The notes under the pieces: model-generated
Told to the model about the DNA's origin: nothing
Database searches by the model: none
What the model saw: the letters and a program-made list of their open reading frames with translations, nothing else
Program-made: the position numbers and the translations under genes
NCBI RefSeq assembly: GCF_030813245.1
Contig: NZ_JAUSUA010000001.1
Coordinates: 682,001 to 746,000 of the forward strand
Length of the DNA stretch: 64,000 nucleotides
Direction: 5' to 3'
DNA from: Alkalicoccobacillus murimartini
GTDB lineage: Bacteria; Bacillota; Bacilli; Bacillales; Bacillaceae_D
In this document: positions 17,486 to 25,766 of the stretch, piece after piece
Layout: every line of letters begins with the position of its first letter
Numbering within the stretch: position 1 is the first letter of the stretch

Positions 17486-17518
17486 TGGATTAGATATGGT
17501 GGATTAGATTAAATATCG

Positions 17519-17552
17519 GTGCCGGGTGATAATGCCGGCCCGGTTTTTTTAG
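17519..17552 (+). terminator. Terminator after ilvA
   Basis: A GC-rich stem (GCCGGG against CCCGGT) with a 12-base loop is followed by TTTTTTT. Confidence 0.75.
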
Positions 17553-17637
17553 ATTGATGATACAGTTTGTTAGGTTTTGGTTGAAGCTCTGCTCATGCTA
17601 TACTAAGATCAAATGATTGAGAAAGGGATTGATTTTT

Positions 17638-18162
17638 GTGCGTTTGAAGGATAAAAAAGTTCTAGCTGTAGTAGATGAAGAATTTGAAGATTTGGAGCTT
17701 TGGTATCCCATCCTTCGATTACAAGAAGAGGGCGCCACAGTTGATCTAGCTGGAGAGAAAGAAAATCATACGTATATCGGAAAATACGGAGTACCTGCCA
17801 CTGCGAAGTATTCATATGAACAGGTGGAAGCTGCGGATTATGATGCCATACTTGTTCCTGGTGGATGGGCACCTGATAAGTTAAGACGTTTTCCGAAACT
17901 ATTGGATATTGTGAGAGAGATGGATAAAGATCAAAAACCAATTGGGCAAATTTGTCACGCAGGCTGGGTATTAATTTCTGCTGGGATTCTAAAAGGTAAA
18001 AAAGTGACAAGTACGCCTGGTATCCGTGACGACATGGAAAATGCCGGTGCCGAATGGTTTGATGAAGCGGTAGTTGTTGATGGACATATTATATCCAGCA
18101 GACGTCCACCAGATTTACCACCCTATGCCAAACAATTCGCTGATATCTTATCAGCGACCTAA
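17638..18162 (+). CDS. DJ-1/PfpI family protein, 174 aa
   Basis: The protein has the class I glutamine-amidotransferase-like fold of the PfpI subgroup. An N-terminal strand is followed by DEEFEDLELWYPILRLQEEG, with the conserved Glu in EDLELW. The nucleophile-elbow cysteine is in GQICHAGWVLISAG and the following His belongs to the same loop. Members act as deglycases, stress proteins or proteases, and the exact reaction cannot be read from sequence. The frame opens at TTG 17617, but GAAAGGGA at 17621-17628 places translation start at GTG 17638. It lies just before rnz. Confidence 0.85.
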   Translation: MRLKDKKVLAVVDEEFEDLELWYPILRLQEEGATVDLAGEKENHTYIGKYGVPATAKYSYEQVEAADYDAILVPGGWAPDKLRRFPKLLDIVREMDKDQKPIGQICHAGWVLISAGILKGKKVTSTPGIRDDMENAGAEWFDEAVVVDGHIISSRRPPDLPPYAKQFADILSAT

Positions 18163-18187
18163 TAAAGTGTAATGGAGAGCGTAACTC

Positions 18188-19114
18188 ATGGAATTTCATT
18201 TTCTTGGGACAGGAGCAGGAGTTCCTTCCCTTATTCGAAATGTAAGCAGTTTAGCAGTACGTTTTTTACAAGAAAAAGGTACACAGTGGCTGTTTGATTG
18301 TGGAGAAGCCACCCAGCATCAACTTATGCGTTCAGCGATATCACCATCACGAATTGATAGGGTGTTTATTACTCATCTTCATGGTGACCATATTTATGGG
18401 CTTCCTGGTTTTCTTGGAACTCGTTCTTTCCAAGGTGCATTAACCCCTTTAACGATTTATGGTCCATCAGGAATTGAGTCATTTATCAAAGCGGCATTAG
18501 CCGTATCGGGCACGTCACTACGTTATGAGCTTCATATTGTAGAAGTTCATGAAGAGTTAGTGATTGATACTGATTTTGCTCAAGTGAGTGTTTTGCCTTT
18601 AAAGCACACGATTGATAGCTTTGCCTATCGAATTCAAGAGAACAATAAGCCGGGTGTCCTCCAAGTAGAAAAGTTAAAGGCCTTACAAATTCCACCTGGT
18701 CCTATCTACCAACGACTGAAGCTTGGTGAGATGGTGACTTTAGAGGATGGGCGAGTATTAAATGGTGAGAACTTCATTGGTCCTGCGCAACAAGGTAGAG
18801 TGGTTGTGATTGCTGGAGATACTCAGCCTATTGCTAATATGGTTGAATTCTGCCATGAGGCTGATCTATTAATTCACGAGGCAACATTTCGAACAGGAAA
18901 TGAAGACAGTGCCCATGAATTCGGTCACTCAACCATTGCTGATGCAGCCGAACTAGCTAAAGCCGCTCAGGTCAAGCAATTGATTTTGACGCATATTAGT
19001 TCAAGGTATTCAGCGGAAGAAGAAGAATTACAATCCGAAGCAATTCAGGCCTTTGAACAAAGCTGGGTGGCAAGGGATTTATCTGTCTATCATTTGGACA
19101 CGATTCAACCATGA
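18188..19114 (+). CDS. rnz: Ribonuclease Z, 308 aa
   Basis: This zinc-dependent beta-lactamase-fold endonuclease makes the 3' end of CCA-less tRNA precursors. The N-terminal MEFHFLGTGAGVPS, the metal motif FITHLHGDHIYGLPG (HxHxDH) near residue 63, PLKHTIDSFAYR, GDTQP, the HEATF motif and the final LTHISSRY all match RNase Z. The length equals the 307-residue Bacillus enzyme. A GGAGAG site lies seven bases before ATG 18188. The redox genes follow within 34 bases. Confidence 0.96.
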   Translation: MEFHFLGTGAGVPSLIRNVSSLAVRFLQEKGTQWLFDCGEATQHQLMRSAISPSRIDRVFITHLHGDHIYGLPGFLGTRSFQGALTPLTIYGPSGIESFIKAALAVSGTSLRYELHIVEVHEELVIDTDFAQVSVLPLKHTIDSFAYRIQENNKPGVLQVEKLKALQIPPGPIYQRLKLGEMVTLEDGRVLNGENFIGPAQQGRVVVIAGDTQPIANMVEFCHEADLLIHEATFRTGNEDSAHEFGHSTIADAAELAKAAQVKQLILTHISSRYSAEEEELQSEAIQAFEQSWVARDLSVYHLDTIQP

Positions 19115-19148
19115 AAATAGTGTTTTGTTGGTGCAGGAGGAATGAATC

Positions 19149-19496
19149 ATGATCGACATCACAGCAAATGAAGTAGAGCATAAGTTAGCAAGCAGAGAAG
19201 AGCTTGAGATTCTGTTTATTCATACACCTTTGTGTGGAACATGTAAGCGGGCTGCGTCGATGCTGGAAATTTTAGAAATGACGTATGATCAATTAAGCAT
19301 TGACCGATTAAACATTAATCATCATCCTTCTTTTGCTCATACTTGGCGAATAAAAAGTGTTCCGTGTCTAATGGTCTTCCAAAAGGGCCTAGGTGTTGAA
19401 AGAGTGTACGCATTTCAATCGATCCCTGCGCTACATGCTCTACTTCAACCGTATCTGAAAGACAAATCAAATGTACTAACTTTAAGAGGAGAGTGA
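19149..19496 (+). CDS. Thioredoxin-like protein with CGTC motif, 115 aa
   Basis: This small cytoplasmic thioredoxin-fold protein has its active site at about residues 29-32 (IHTPLCGTCKRAASML) and a cis-proline loop in IKSVPCLMVFQKG. It resembles the B. subtilis YusE-type thioredoxins. An extra Cys directly after the cis-Pro is unusual for classical thioredoxin. It is the first of three closely packed thiol-redox genes; brxA starts four bases after its stop. It probably acts as reductant in the same thiol network, which is inference from the operon. Confidence 0.85.
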   Translation: MIDITANEVEHKLASREELEILFIHTPLCGTCKRAASMLEILEMTYDQLSIDRLNINHHPSFAHTWRIKSVPCLMVFQKGLGVERVYAFQSIPALHALLQPYLKDKSNVLTLRGE

Positions 19497-19500
19497 TCAT

Positions 19501-19944
19501 ATGTCGATGCATTATGATGAATATATGAAACAAGTTGTGTTACCAATGCGAGCAGAGCTAACGGAATCGGGCTTTAAGGAGCTACTGACGGCGAATGCAG
19601 TGGATGACTATATGGAGAATGCAGAAGGTACAACATTAGTTGTGATTAATTCTGTGTGTGGGTGTGCGGCTGGTCTTGCGCGTCCTTCAGCTGTAACTTC
19701 TTTAATGCATGATCATACGCCGGACCATTTAGTGACAGTCTTTGCCGGACAAGATAAGGAGGCAACGGCTCAGTTGCGTTCATATCTACCAGAGGTCCCG
19801 CCATCTTCACCATCTATGGCTTTGATGCAAGGTAAAAAACTAGTTCATTTTATCCCTAGAGAAGAGATTGAAGGGCACGAACCAGAATCAATTATTCGGA
19901 ACCTAGCACTTGCCTATAACACGCACTGTGCTACCGAGGCATAA
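19501..19944 (+). CDS. brxA: Bacilliredoxin BrxA (YphP/YqiW family), 147 aa
   Basis: Bacilliredoxins remove bacillithiol from S-bacillithiolated proteins. The active site is the CGC motif in VINSVCGCAAGLARP. Flanking landmarks are MSMHYDEYMKQVVLPMR at the start, FAGQDKEAT, PSSPSMALMQGKKLVHFIPREEIEGHEPE and the terminal HC pair (NTHC). The MSM(A/H)Y(D/E)EYM start is closer to BrxA (YphP) than to BrxB. The GAGGAG site is partly within the end of the preceding gene. Confidence 0.93.
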   Translation: MSMHYDEYMKQVVLPMRAELTESGFKELLTANAVDDYMENAEGTTLVVINSVCGCAAGLARPSAVTSLMHDHTPDHLVTVFAGQDKEATAQLRSYLPEVPPSSPSMALMQGKKLVHFIPREEIEGHEPESIIRNLALAYNTHCATEA

Positions 19945-19946
19945 AA

Positions 19947-20366
19947 ATGAAACAGGCGCCTTCGTTTACTCTTTCATCTGTACAAACGAAAGAGAGCTGG
20001 TCCTTAGATCAATGTATGGGTCAAGCGGTGATGCTGACGTTTTGGACGAGTTGGTGTCCAGATTCAAGAGTAGATCTGTCGTTAAAACAAAGGTTGTTTC
20101 AAGCGATGGATCAATCAAAGCTACAGATGATCATGGTCAATGTTACAGCTCGAGAGCGTATTGAAGATGTCGAATCCTTTGTGAATGAGCAAGGATATAC
20201 ATTCCCGGTCTTGCTTGATGAAGGTCGAACGGTGTATGACCTTTATGACTGCAAAGGCGTTCCTACAACTGTTCTACTTAATTCGCATCATGAAGTTGTT
20301 TCAGTGTTTGGTGAACAAGCTTCTTTCCAAGAAGTGACGGAAGGGCTTGTGCCGTTGTTAACATAA
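19947..20366 (+). CDS. TlpA/AhpC-type redoxin with CPDS active site, 139 aa
   Basis: The protein has the thioredoxin-like TlpA/ResA fold: APSFTLSSVQTKESWSLDQCMGQAVMLTFWTSWCPDS, then FVNEQGYTFPVLLDEG, then the cis-Pro loop KGVPTTVLL. The usual CxxC is CPDS, so the resolving cysteine is missing. Unlike ResA it has no signal or membrane segment and should be cytoplasmic. It starts two bases after the brxA stop, so the two are coupled. A one-cysteine redoxin could act as a mixed-disulfide or bacillithiol-dependent enzyme, or as a peroxidase-like protein; this is inference. Confidence 0.82.
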   Translation: MKQAPSFTLSSVQTKESWSLDQCMGQAVMLTFWTSWCPDSRVDLSLKQRLFQAMDQSKLQMIMVNVTARERIEDVESFVNEQGYTFPVLLDEGRTVYDLYDCKGVPTTVLLNSHHEVVSVFGEQASFQEVTEGLVPLLT

Positions 20367-20410
20367 AAGACGTCCTGAGGGCTTACATAGCCTCAGGACG
20401 TCTTTGTTTT
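20366..20410. terminator. Bidirectional terminator after the redox operon
   Basis: AAAGACGTCCTGAGG pairs perfectly with CCTCAGGACGTCTTT across a ten-base loop, with an A run upstream and a T-rich run after. It serves the redoxin gene and the convergent phosphoesterase. Confidence 0.92.
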
Positions 20411-20418
20411 GTCTTATA

Positions 20419-21141
20419 TTATGGTCGCACGCCATAGAAGATAACTGTTCCAAGTTCTTTCAGGTTCGGGTACCCGCTTTGACGATACAATTCTACAACA
20501 TGTTCGCGATTGTACGGAACACGATTTAAATGAAAGCGGTGTCGACCTTCTTCAACATCAATGACAACATAAGATGCAAGAGGGTGACCATCAAAAGGAA
20601 GTCCAACACTCCCAGTGTTTATAACGCTTTTTCCGTGAAGAGAACGAAGGGATGGAATATGAGTATGACCATAAACGTAGATATCCGCTTCATCTTTTTG
20701 CATGATAACATCCTCTATAGCCTCTGAATCATCTGCTGATACAACGTCATATAAACTATCAGGAGTCGCATGAAAAGCATGAATAATAGAATCTAACTCA
20801 TCCAGAACAAATTCTGTAGGAAGGTTTTTAAGATAATCTAAATCCTCTTCTGATAAACGTTGTAACGTCCAATTTCGCTCTTCATTCAGTGTTTTTAAGG
20901 CTGCTTCTGGAAAGTCCCCATCTCGGAAACCGTCGGTAAGCCATTCGTCTGCATTGCCTTTAATGACTTCTGCATGGTCCAGTCCTTGAATTAACTCAAG
21001 TACTCGTTTTGGTTCAGGGCCTCTAAAGCATAAATCCCCTAGTATGTAGATCTTGTCGATGTCCTGTTGATTCAATTCGTTTAAAACGGCCTCTAGTGCT
21101 GTAGCATTTCCATGAATGTCTGATAAAAAAGCGAGTTTCAT
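20419..21141 (-). CDS. Metallophosphoesterase of the YfcE/MJ0936 type, 240 aa
   Basis: The calcineurin-like two-metal core is complete: LSDIHGN at residues 6-12, ILGDLCFRGPEP near 34, IKGNADEW near 60 (GNxD variant of GNHD/E), AFHATP near 120, and VYGHTHIPSL near 155 with NTGSVGLPFDG after it. It is cytoplasmic. The physiological substrate (cyclic nucleotides, phosphoproteins or others) cannot be read from sequence. An AAAGGAGGTAAC site gives a very strong start at ATG 21141. It is monocistronic. Confidence 0.88.
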   Translation of the reverse strand: MKLAFLSDIHGNATALEAVLNELNQQDIDKIYILGDLCFRGPEPKRVLELIQGLDHAEVIKGNADEWLTDGFRDGDFPEAALKTLNEERNWTLQRLSEEDLDYLKNLPTEFVLDELDSIIHAFHATPDSLYDVVSADDSEAIEDVIMQKDEADIYVYGHTHIPSLRSLHGKSVINTGSVGLPFDGHPLASYVVIDVEEGRHRFHLNRVPYNREHVVELYRQSGYPNLKELGTVIFYGVRP

Positions 21142-21223
21142 TTAAGCGTTACCTCCTTTTACGTATAGTGTAACAGAGAATCCAAAAAAAAGCGTGTACA
21201 AACCCTATCTCAGGTGGGCACAA

Positions 21224-21253
21224 TTGTCTATCGTCCCAAATTTGTGTTAAAAT
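21224..21253 (+). promoter_or_regulatory. Promoter of the cvfC-ydbT operon
   Basis: TTGTCT at 21224-21229 is followed after 18 bases by TAAAAT at 21248-21253, with an upstream TG giving an extended -10. It lies about 35 bases before the start codon. Confidence 0.5.
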
Positions 21254-21287
21254 CGGGCTGTACAGCATGCAGAAGGAGGAGATAACA

Positions 21288-22430
21288 ATGAAAATTATCT
21301 CGATTGAACCAACACCAAGTCCAAACACAATGAAACTGATTTTAAGTGAACATATGAAAGGTGGATCTCGAAATACATACCAAGCAGCCAATCATGCGGA
21401 TGCACCGGCTTTTATCCAGTCTTTATTTACAATTGAAGGGATAAAGTCTGTCTATCACGTCGCTGACTTTTTAGCTATAGATCGTCATCCAAAAGTAGAC
21501 TGGAAGATCATTCTTCCTAAAGTACGTGAAGTTTTTGGAGAGGATACAGAGGAAGGCAACAACGAAGAATCAACATTAGATGGATTTGGCGAAGTGACTG
21601 TTCAGATCCAAACATTTAAACAAATCCCTATGCAAATTAAATTAACAGATGGTGAGCAGGAAAAGAGACAGGGATTACCAGAACGATTTGCTTTAGCGAT
21701 CGGTGCGTCTCAGCAGCCAGATGATAATGTTGTCATGGAAAGAAAATGGGTAGATCATGGTGTTCGCTATGGTGAGCTTGAAACAATCGCTGAAGAGGTG
21801 GCTGAAGAGCTTTCTGCTTCTTATTCACAGCGTCGATTGGATGCATTAGTAAAACAAGCGACGACAAGTGAAGATGAAGGTACCACGCCACAAGCATTTC
21901 TCGATCGCTATACCGTTACACTTGAAATGTTAGATGTAGAGGACTGGCGTGAGCGCTATGCAGCACTTGACCAAATGGACCCAAAAGAATCTGATCTTCC
22001 TGTATTAGAAAAGGCACTAGAAGATGAGAAAGCATCGGTTCGACGTTTAGCGGTTGTCTATTTGGGGATGTTAGAGGATTCCAAGATTTTACCATACCTT
22101 TACAAAGCGTTAAACGATCCATCTATCACGGTTAGAAGGACAGCTGGGGATTGTGTCTCTGATCTTGGTGATGCAGCAGCCATTCCAGCTATGATTACCT
22201 CACTTGGGGACAAGAATAAGTTGGTACGTTGGAGAGCGGCTATGTTTTTATACGAAGAAGGCGACGAAACAGCAATTGATGCCTTAAAAGTAGCAGAAAA
22301 AGATCCTGAATTTGAAGTAGCGTTGCAAGCTAAAATGGCATTAGAACGAATTGAAGGCGGAGAAGAAGCGAAAGGATCTGTTTGGAAACAGATGACAGAA
22401 GCCCGTAATCAACAGGAGGAGTCAGAATGA
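21288..22430 (+). CDS. ypgR: CvfC/YpgR-like protein: Nfu N-terminal domain plus HEAT repeats, 380 aa
   Basis: Residues 1-85 are an Nfu/NifU N-terminal-like domain (EPTPSPNTMKLIL, FIQSLFTIEGIKSVYHVADFLAIDR). The middle is mixed. Residues about 210-370 are HEAT-type repeats (DLPVLEKALEDEKASVRRLAVVYLGML, then similar 31-residue units). This is the arrangement of B. subtilis YpgR and S. aureus conserved virulence factor C; the molecular function is unknown. The open frame starts at ATG 21267, but AAGGAGG at 21272-21278 is inside it and points to ATG 21288. It overlaps the next gene by four bases (ATGA). Confidence 0.85.
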   Translation: MKIISIEPTPSPNTMKLILSEHMKGGSRNTYQAANHADAPAFIQSLFTIEGIKSVYHVADFLAIDRHPKVDWKIILPKVREVFGEDTEEGNNEESTLDGFGEVTVQIQTFKQIPMQIKLTDGEQEKRQGLPERFALAIGASQQPDDNVVMERKWVDHGVRYGELETIAEEVAEELSASYSQRRLDALVKQATTSEDEGTTPQAFLDRYTVTLEMLDVEDWRERYAALDQMDPKESDLPVLEKALEDEKASVRRLAVVYLGMLEDSKILPYLYKALNDPSITVRRTAGDCVSDLGDAAAIPAMITSLGDKNKLVRWRAAMFLYEEGDETAIDALKVAEKDPEFEVALQAKMALERIEGGEEAKGSVWKQMTEARNQQEESE

Positions 22431-22651
22431 GCATAGAACAAGAGTTACTCACTGAATTTGAGAACAAAGAGATGAAGGACCTTATTGAAATGATGGAGGA
22501 TGCGAAGACTGGCCATCTAAAAGAAGTCGAATTGGTTGAATCGATTGGATTACTATATGATCAATCGCTAAATCAAAAGTTATTAACGTGGTTAAAAGAG
22601 CAAGGTGTTGAACTTATATATGTAACGGATGATGAAGAGGAAGATGAATAA
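22427..22651 (+). CDS. Stand-alone sigma-70 region 1.1-like protein, 74 aa
   Basis: This small acidic protein reads KDLIEMMEDAKTGHLKEVELVESIG in its middle and ends LLTWLKEQGVELIYVTDDEEEDE. The end closely resembles region 1.1 of Bacillus SigA, which from memory reads [20 protein letters not shown]. The helix pattern before it (a glycine turn, then an acidic helix) also fits region 1.1, but there is no DNA-binding region 2-4. The start overlaps the ypgR stop by four bases and the stop overlaps the ydbS start, so all are translationally coupled. The function is unknown; binding RNA polymerase or DNA like a DNA mimic is inference. Confidence 0.65.
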   Translation: MSIEQELLTEFENKEMKDLIEMMEDAKTGHLKEVELVESIGLLYDQSLNQKLLTWLKEQGVELIYVTDDEEEDE

Positions 22652-23127
22652 TGAGAGAAGTGCCTACAAAGCGTCTCTCTAAAAAATCAATTACGATTTG
22701 GCGAATTCAGCGTAGCTTTGAAGGCATATTTCTGCTTATACTGCCGATTGGCTATGCCATTGCTCTAAACTATTTTGACTGGCCAAGTTGGATACTCATT
22801 GTACTCATTAGCATACTCGTATTATATATTGTAGCTCTTATCATTATCTGGCCACCTATCCAGTGGAGACGTTTTCGGTATCAAGTGCTTGAGCAAGAGA
22901 TTGATATTGTACAAGGTGTCGTGATTGTAAGGCGTACACTTGTACCGATGACAAGGATTCAACATGTTGAAACGGAGCAGGGACCGATACTTAGGCGATA
23001 CAAGATGGCCTCTGTTGAGATCCAAACGGCTGCGACAACCCATCGAATTCCTGTATTACCAATTGAAGAAGCGGATGAGTTAAGAGATCAGATTGCAAGG
23101 CTTGCGGCGGTGGCGCTGGATGAATAA
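22651..23127 (+). CDS. ydbS: YdbS-like membrane protein with bacterial PH domain, 158 aa
   Basis: Two adjacent membrane helices (about residues 23-65) are followed by a bPH2 domain (FRYQVLEQEIDIVQGVVIVRRTLVPMTRIQHVETEQGPILRRYKMASVEIQTAATTHRIPVLPIEEADELRDQI). This is the usual YdbS form. In B. subtilis the ydbST pair belongs to the SigW envelope-stress regulon and gives resistance to some antimicrobial peptides; that is family knowledge. Here it has no SigW promoter of its own and is embedded in the ypgR operon. It overlaps ydbT by eight bases. Confidence 0.88.
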   Translation: MREVPTKRLSKKSITIWRIQRSFEGIFLLILPIGYAIALNYFDWPSWILIVLISILVLYIVALIIIWPPIQWRRFRYQVLEQEIDIVQGVVIVRRTLVPMTRIQHVETEQGPILRRYKMASVEIQTAATTHRIPVLPIEEADELRDQIARLAAVALDE

Positions 23128-24592
23128 CCTCAAGAGACTTCATCCTTCAGCATTGCTTATCTCACTTGTGTCTGCGATTAAAAGCTCTATTATTCCTATC
23201 ATTGCGACACTATTTATTGGGGCCGGTAGCCAGGGTTCTTATTTTAGTTATCTATGGATAGCTATCTTAGTGTTCGCAATAGTAGGGTCTGTTCTTACTT
23301 GGTTCACGTTTTACTATCGGTTACAAGAAGGCGAGCTCTATATTCAAAAAGGAATCTTTGTTAAGAAAAAAAGATATATTCAAAGACAACGTGTTCAAAG
23401 TATTAATATCACTGCGGGAATTTTGCAACGTTTATTTGGAATGGTCCGCTTAGAAATTGAGACGGCAGGAGGCGGAAGTGAGGCGGAGGCGCAGCTTGAT
23501 GCCATTACAAAAACTGAAGCAGAAGCTATTCGCAAAGAATTGCTTCGAAAAGCCTCTTCAGAGCAAGTAGGAAATTCAGACATCATCCAACAAGAACTAA
23601 TAGTGTCAGAAGAAGTAAATGAAGAGCAACCCCCTTCATTTACGTGGAAGCTAGGTACGGAGATGCTCGTTGCTATGGCGCTAACCTCAAGTGGAGTAGG
23701 GTTGATTTTTTCCGCTGTTGGTGCATTATTCAGTCAGTTTTACGCATTCATTCCAGAAAGCTGGTTTGATCAATCCGTTAGTTTAGTATCACGAATTGGT
23801 CTATCGTCTGTCTTAGCCATTACAGGATTGATTTTCTTGGCTTTATTTATCTCATGGACTATTTCAAGTGTCATTTCCATTATTAAATATGGTGGATTTC
23901 AAATTGAACATTATGGCACAGAGATCGTGATCTCTAGAGGTTTGCTTGAGAGAAGACAACTTACATTGCAGTTGAATAGAATTACAAGTGTCAGACTTGT
24001 TCGTAATGTATTTCGACAACCACTTGGTTTTGTCTCTGTCTATGTGGAGAGTGCAGGTGGAGGTTCAAAAGATGAGCAAGCTTCTACCTTGTTGATCCCC
24101 TTAGTAAAGCAATCAGAGCTACAAAGCCTGCTTGCAGACATACTTCCAAACTATTCGTTTGAACGCTCGTATGAGCCGTTACCGAATCGAGCATTGTGGC
24201 GTTTGATTGTTCGATATGTGACTTTACCCGTTATATTAACCGCTACTGCTATCTATTTCTTTGATTCAATTGGGTACTTTGGCTTTCTTGTTGTATGTGC
24301 CAGTGTTTTGTTAGCTTGGCTTACATACAAAGCAGGGGCAACAGGCACACACCAAGATTATATGTGGATACGATATCGCGCATTCAGTTTAATTGAGGTG
24401 ATGGTCCCTAGATGGAAAGTTCAAGCAGGTGAAAAACACGTATCGGTGATCCAAGCGTGGCAGGGGTTGGCAACGTACAAAGTCACCGTACAATCGAGTG
24501 TGACAGGTAAATCCTTTCATTTGCGTGATATGACAGATAAAGAGGCTGATCATATGTTGGAATGGTATTCTTATACAGAAAAAAAAGGGTGA
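23120..24592 (+). CDS. ydbT: YdbT-like membrane protein with two PH domains, 490 aa
   Basis: The protein has a first membrane pair (about residues 12-66) and a bPH2 domain with YRLQEGELYIQKGIFVKKKRYIQRQRVQSINITAGILQRLFGMVRLEIETAGGGSEAEAQL. A second membrane pair (about 185-255) and a second bPH2 domain (IEHYGTEIVISRGLLERRQLTLQLNRITSVRLVRNVFRQPLGFVSVYVESAGGGSKDEQ) follow. A third membrane pair (about 365-400) and a third partial PH-like unit complete it. The frame opens at TTG 23093, but ATG 23120 (MNNLKRLHP) is the likely start. It probably forms a complex with YdbS. Confidence 0.88.
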   Translation: MNNLKRLHPSALLISLVSAIKSSIIPIIATLFIGAGSQGSYFSYLWIAILVFAIVGSVLTWFTFYYRLQEGELYIQKGIFVKKKRYIQRQRVQSINITAGILQRLFGMVRLEIETAGGGSEAEAQLDAITKTEAEAIRKELLRKASSEQVGNSDIIQQELIVSEEVNEEQPPSFTWKLGTEMLVAMALTSSGVGLIFSAVGALFSQFYAFIPESWFDQSVSLVSRIGLSSVLAITGLIFLALFISWTISSVISIIKYGGFQIEHYGTEIVISRGLLERRQLTLQLNRITSVRLVRNVFRQPLGFVSVYVESAGGGSKDEQASTLLIPLVKQSELQSLLADILPNYSFERSYEPLPNRALWRLIVRYVTLPVILTATAIYFFDSIGYFGFLVVCASVLLAWLTYKAGATGTHQDYMWIRYRAFSLIEVMVPRWKVQAGEKHVSVIQAWQGLATYKVTVQSSVTGKSFHLRDMTDKEADHMLEWYSYTEKKG

Positions 24593-24613
24593 GCATCTGC
24601 TCATCCTTTTTTT
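24579..24613. terminator. Bidirectional terminator after ydbT
   Basis: AAAAAAAAGGGTGAGCA pairs with TGCTCATCCTTTTTTT around a two-base loop. The stem includes the ydbT stop codon. It also ends the convergent gene at 24620. Confidence 0.88.
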
Positions 24614-24619
24614 ATTTCG

Positions 24620-25618
24620 TTATTTTGAGAAGGCATTCGAATAAAATACAATCGAGCGATCCCCTTTATCCGTTGTGAATTCGAATCGATCGTAAATTTG
24701 ATCTTCTTTATCTTTATACAATGTACGATCAAAATGATGTTGAACCATTACATGTAAATCTGGTGTGCTAAATGTTAAAAAGCTTACGCCTTTAAATTCG
24801 TGTGTTTGTTGATTACCAAGCAATTGATTAAGAAGAGCATTGTGACAGTGCGTTAGTTCATCATCTGTCAAACCAAATGCAGCAAGGCTATTTTGAAAAG
24901 CACTTAAAGCAGGAGGTTCAAGCTCATTTTTCCAAATGAAGTATGGGTTAAACTGCTGCTCATCCATATAAAAGACATCTCCTTCTTTAGCCGTAAAGCG
25001 TTGTCCTTCATGACTAACGAAGATTCCATTCGCTTCATATATGCCTTTATACCAGGAGGAATGATGATTCCATACAAACTCAAATGCCGAGCCGGTAAGT
25101 GGTAAAATCTCTCCGTGGTCATTAATAAAATAAAACGAGCTATCATTTGCCTGTAATGTATATTTAGCCATCTTCTCAGAGGGCTTAGGAACAGGTTTAG
25201 GCGCGCGGTCTGGACGCTGTTTCACAGCTTTTAATTTATTCATATACTGTTCCAGTGTATGAAGGAGATCCGCTTGCCCTTCAGGTTTTTTCTTCACCTG
25301 TTGATATTTTTTTCGAAGCTCAGTTGCAATGGATTGAGCAAACGATTCATTTCGAATGCCTCCAGAAGCTAATTCAATTTTTTGCCCGGAGATAACGGTC
25401 AATTGAGCTTCTTTGTATTTCATTTTATTTACATTGATCTGACCTTTACTAAACATACTTTGTGGCAGAACAAGAACGGACAAAATTTTGACCTTGCCTT
25501 TCCATGGTCGTTTGGGTTCTGTAATGACTTCAAGTAGTTCTCCAACGTAACGACCATCCGGTCCTTCGTCGATAATGACTTTTTTTCCTATTGTTTTGTG
25601 TGCCTGTACTCGATCCAT
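24620..25618 (-). CDS. Conserved Bacillaceae protein, possibly DUF2777, 332 aa
   Basis: This protein appears conserved but I cannot name it with certainty. Residues 1-90 look like a small beta-barrel (IGKKVIIDEGPDGRYVGELLEVITEPKRPWKGKVKILSVLVLP), residues 100-145 are a Lys/Pro-rich helical linker, and residues 150-332 are a mixed domain with FYFINDHGEILPL and NPYFIWKNE. The style resembles DUF2777-type proteins of bacilli. There is no signal, membrane segment or catalytic motif. ATG 25618 is preferred over GTG 25630 because AAAGGTGAGGG precedes it at good distance. It is monocistronic, between two terminators. Confidence 0.55.
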   Translation of the reverse strand: MDRVQAHKTIGKKVIIDEGPDGRYVGELLEVITEPKRPWKGKVKILSVLVLPQSMFSKGQINVNKMKYKEAQLTVISGQKIELASGGIRNESFAQSIATELRKKYQQVKKKPEGQADLLHTLEQYMNKLKAVKQRPDRAPKPVPKPSEKMAKYTLQANDSSFYFINDHGEILPLTGSAFEFVWNHHSSWYKGIYEANGIFVSHEGQRFTAKEGDVFYMDEQQFNPYFIWKNELEPPALSAFQNSLAAFGLTDDELTHCHNALLNQLLGNQQTHEFKGVSFLTFSTPDLHVMVQHHFDRTLYKDKEDQIYDRFEFTTDKGDRSIVFYSNAFSK

Positions 25619-25718
25619 GGCCACCCTCACCTTTTCAACACTTTAATAACGTACTCTATGACGTTTTGATTATAGTCTATTATGCCAATAGCTTGCTAAA
25701 ATCGCAAGGGAGAGGACC

Positions 25719-25756
25719 GAAAAAAACACGATTCAATCAGAAAGATTGAATCGTGC
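25719..25756 (-). terminator. Terminator after the telA-associated gene
   Basis: On the reverse strand CACGATTCAATC and GATTGAATCGTG form a perfect 12-base stem with a five-base loop, followed by TTTTTTT. Confidence 0.9.
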
Positions 25757-25766
25757 GATAAAAGGA

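Noticed and set aside
17609-18010. Reverse 133-aa ORF
   Set aside because: It is antisense to the PfpI gene, which has catalytic motifs and a ribosome binding site.
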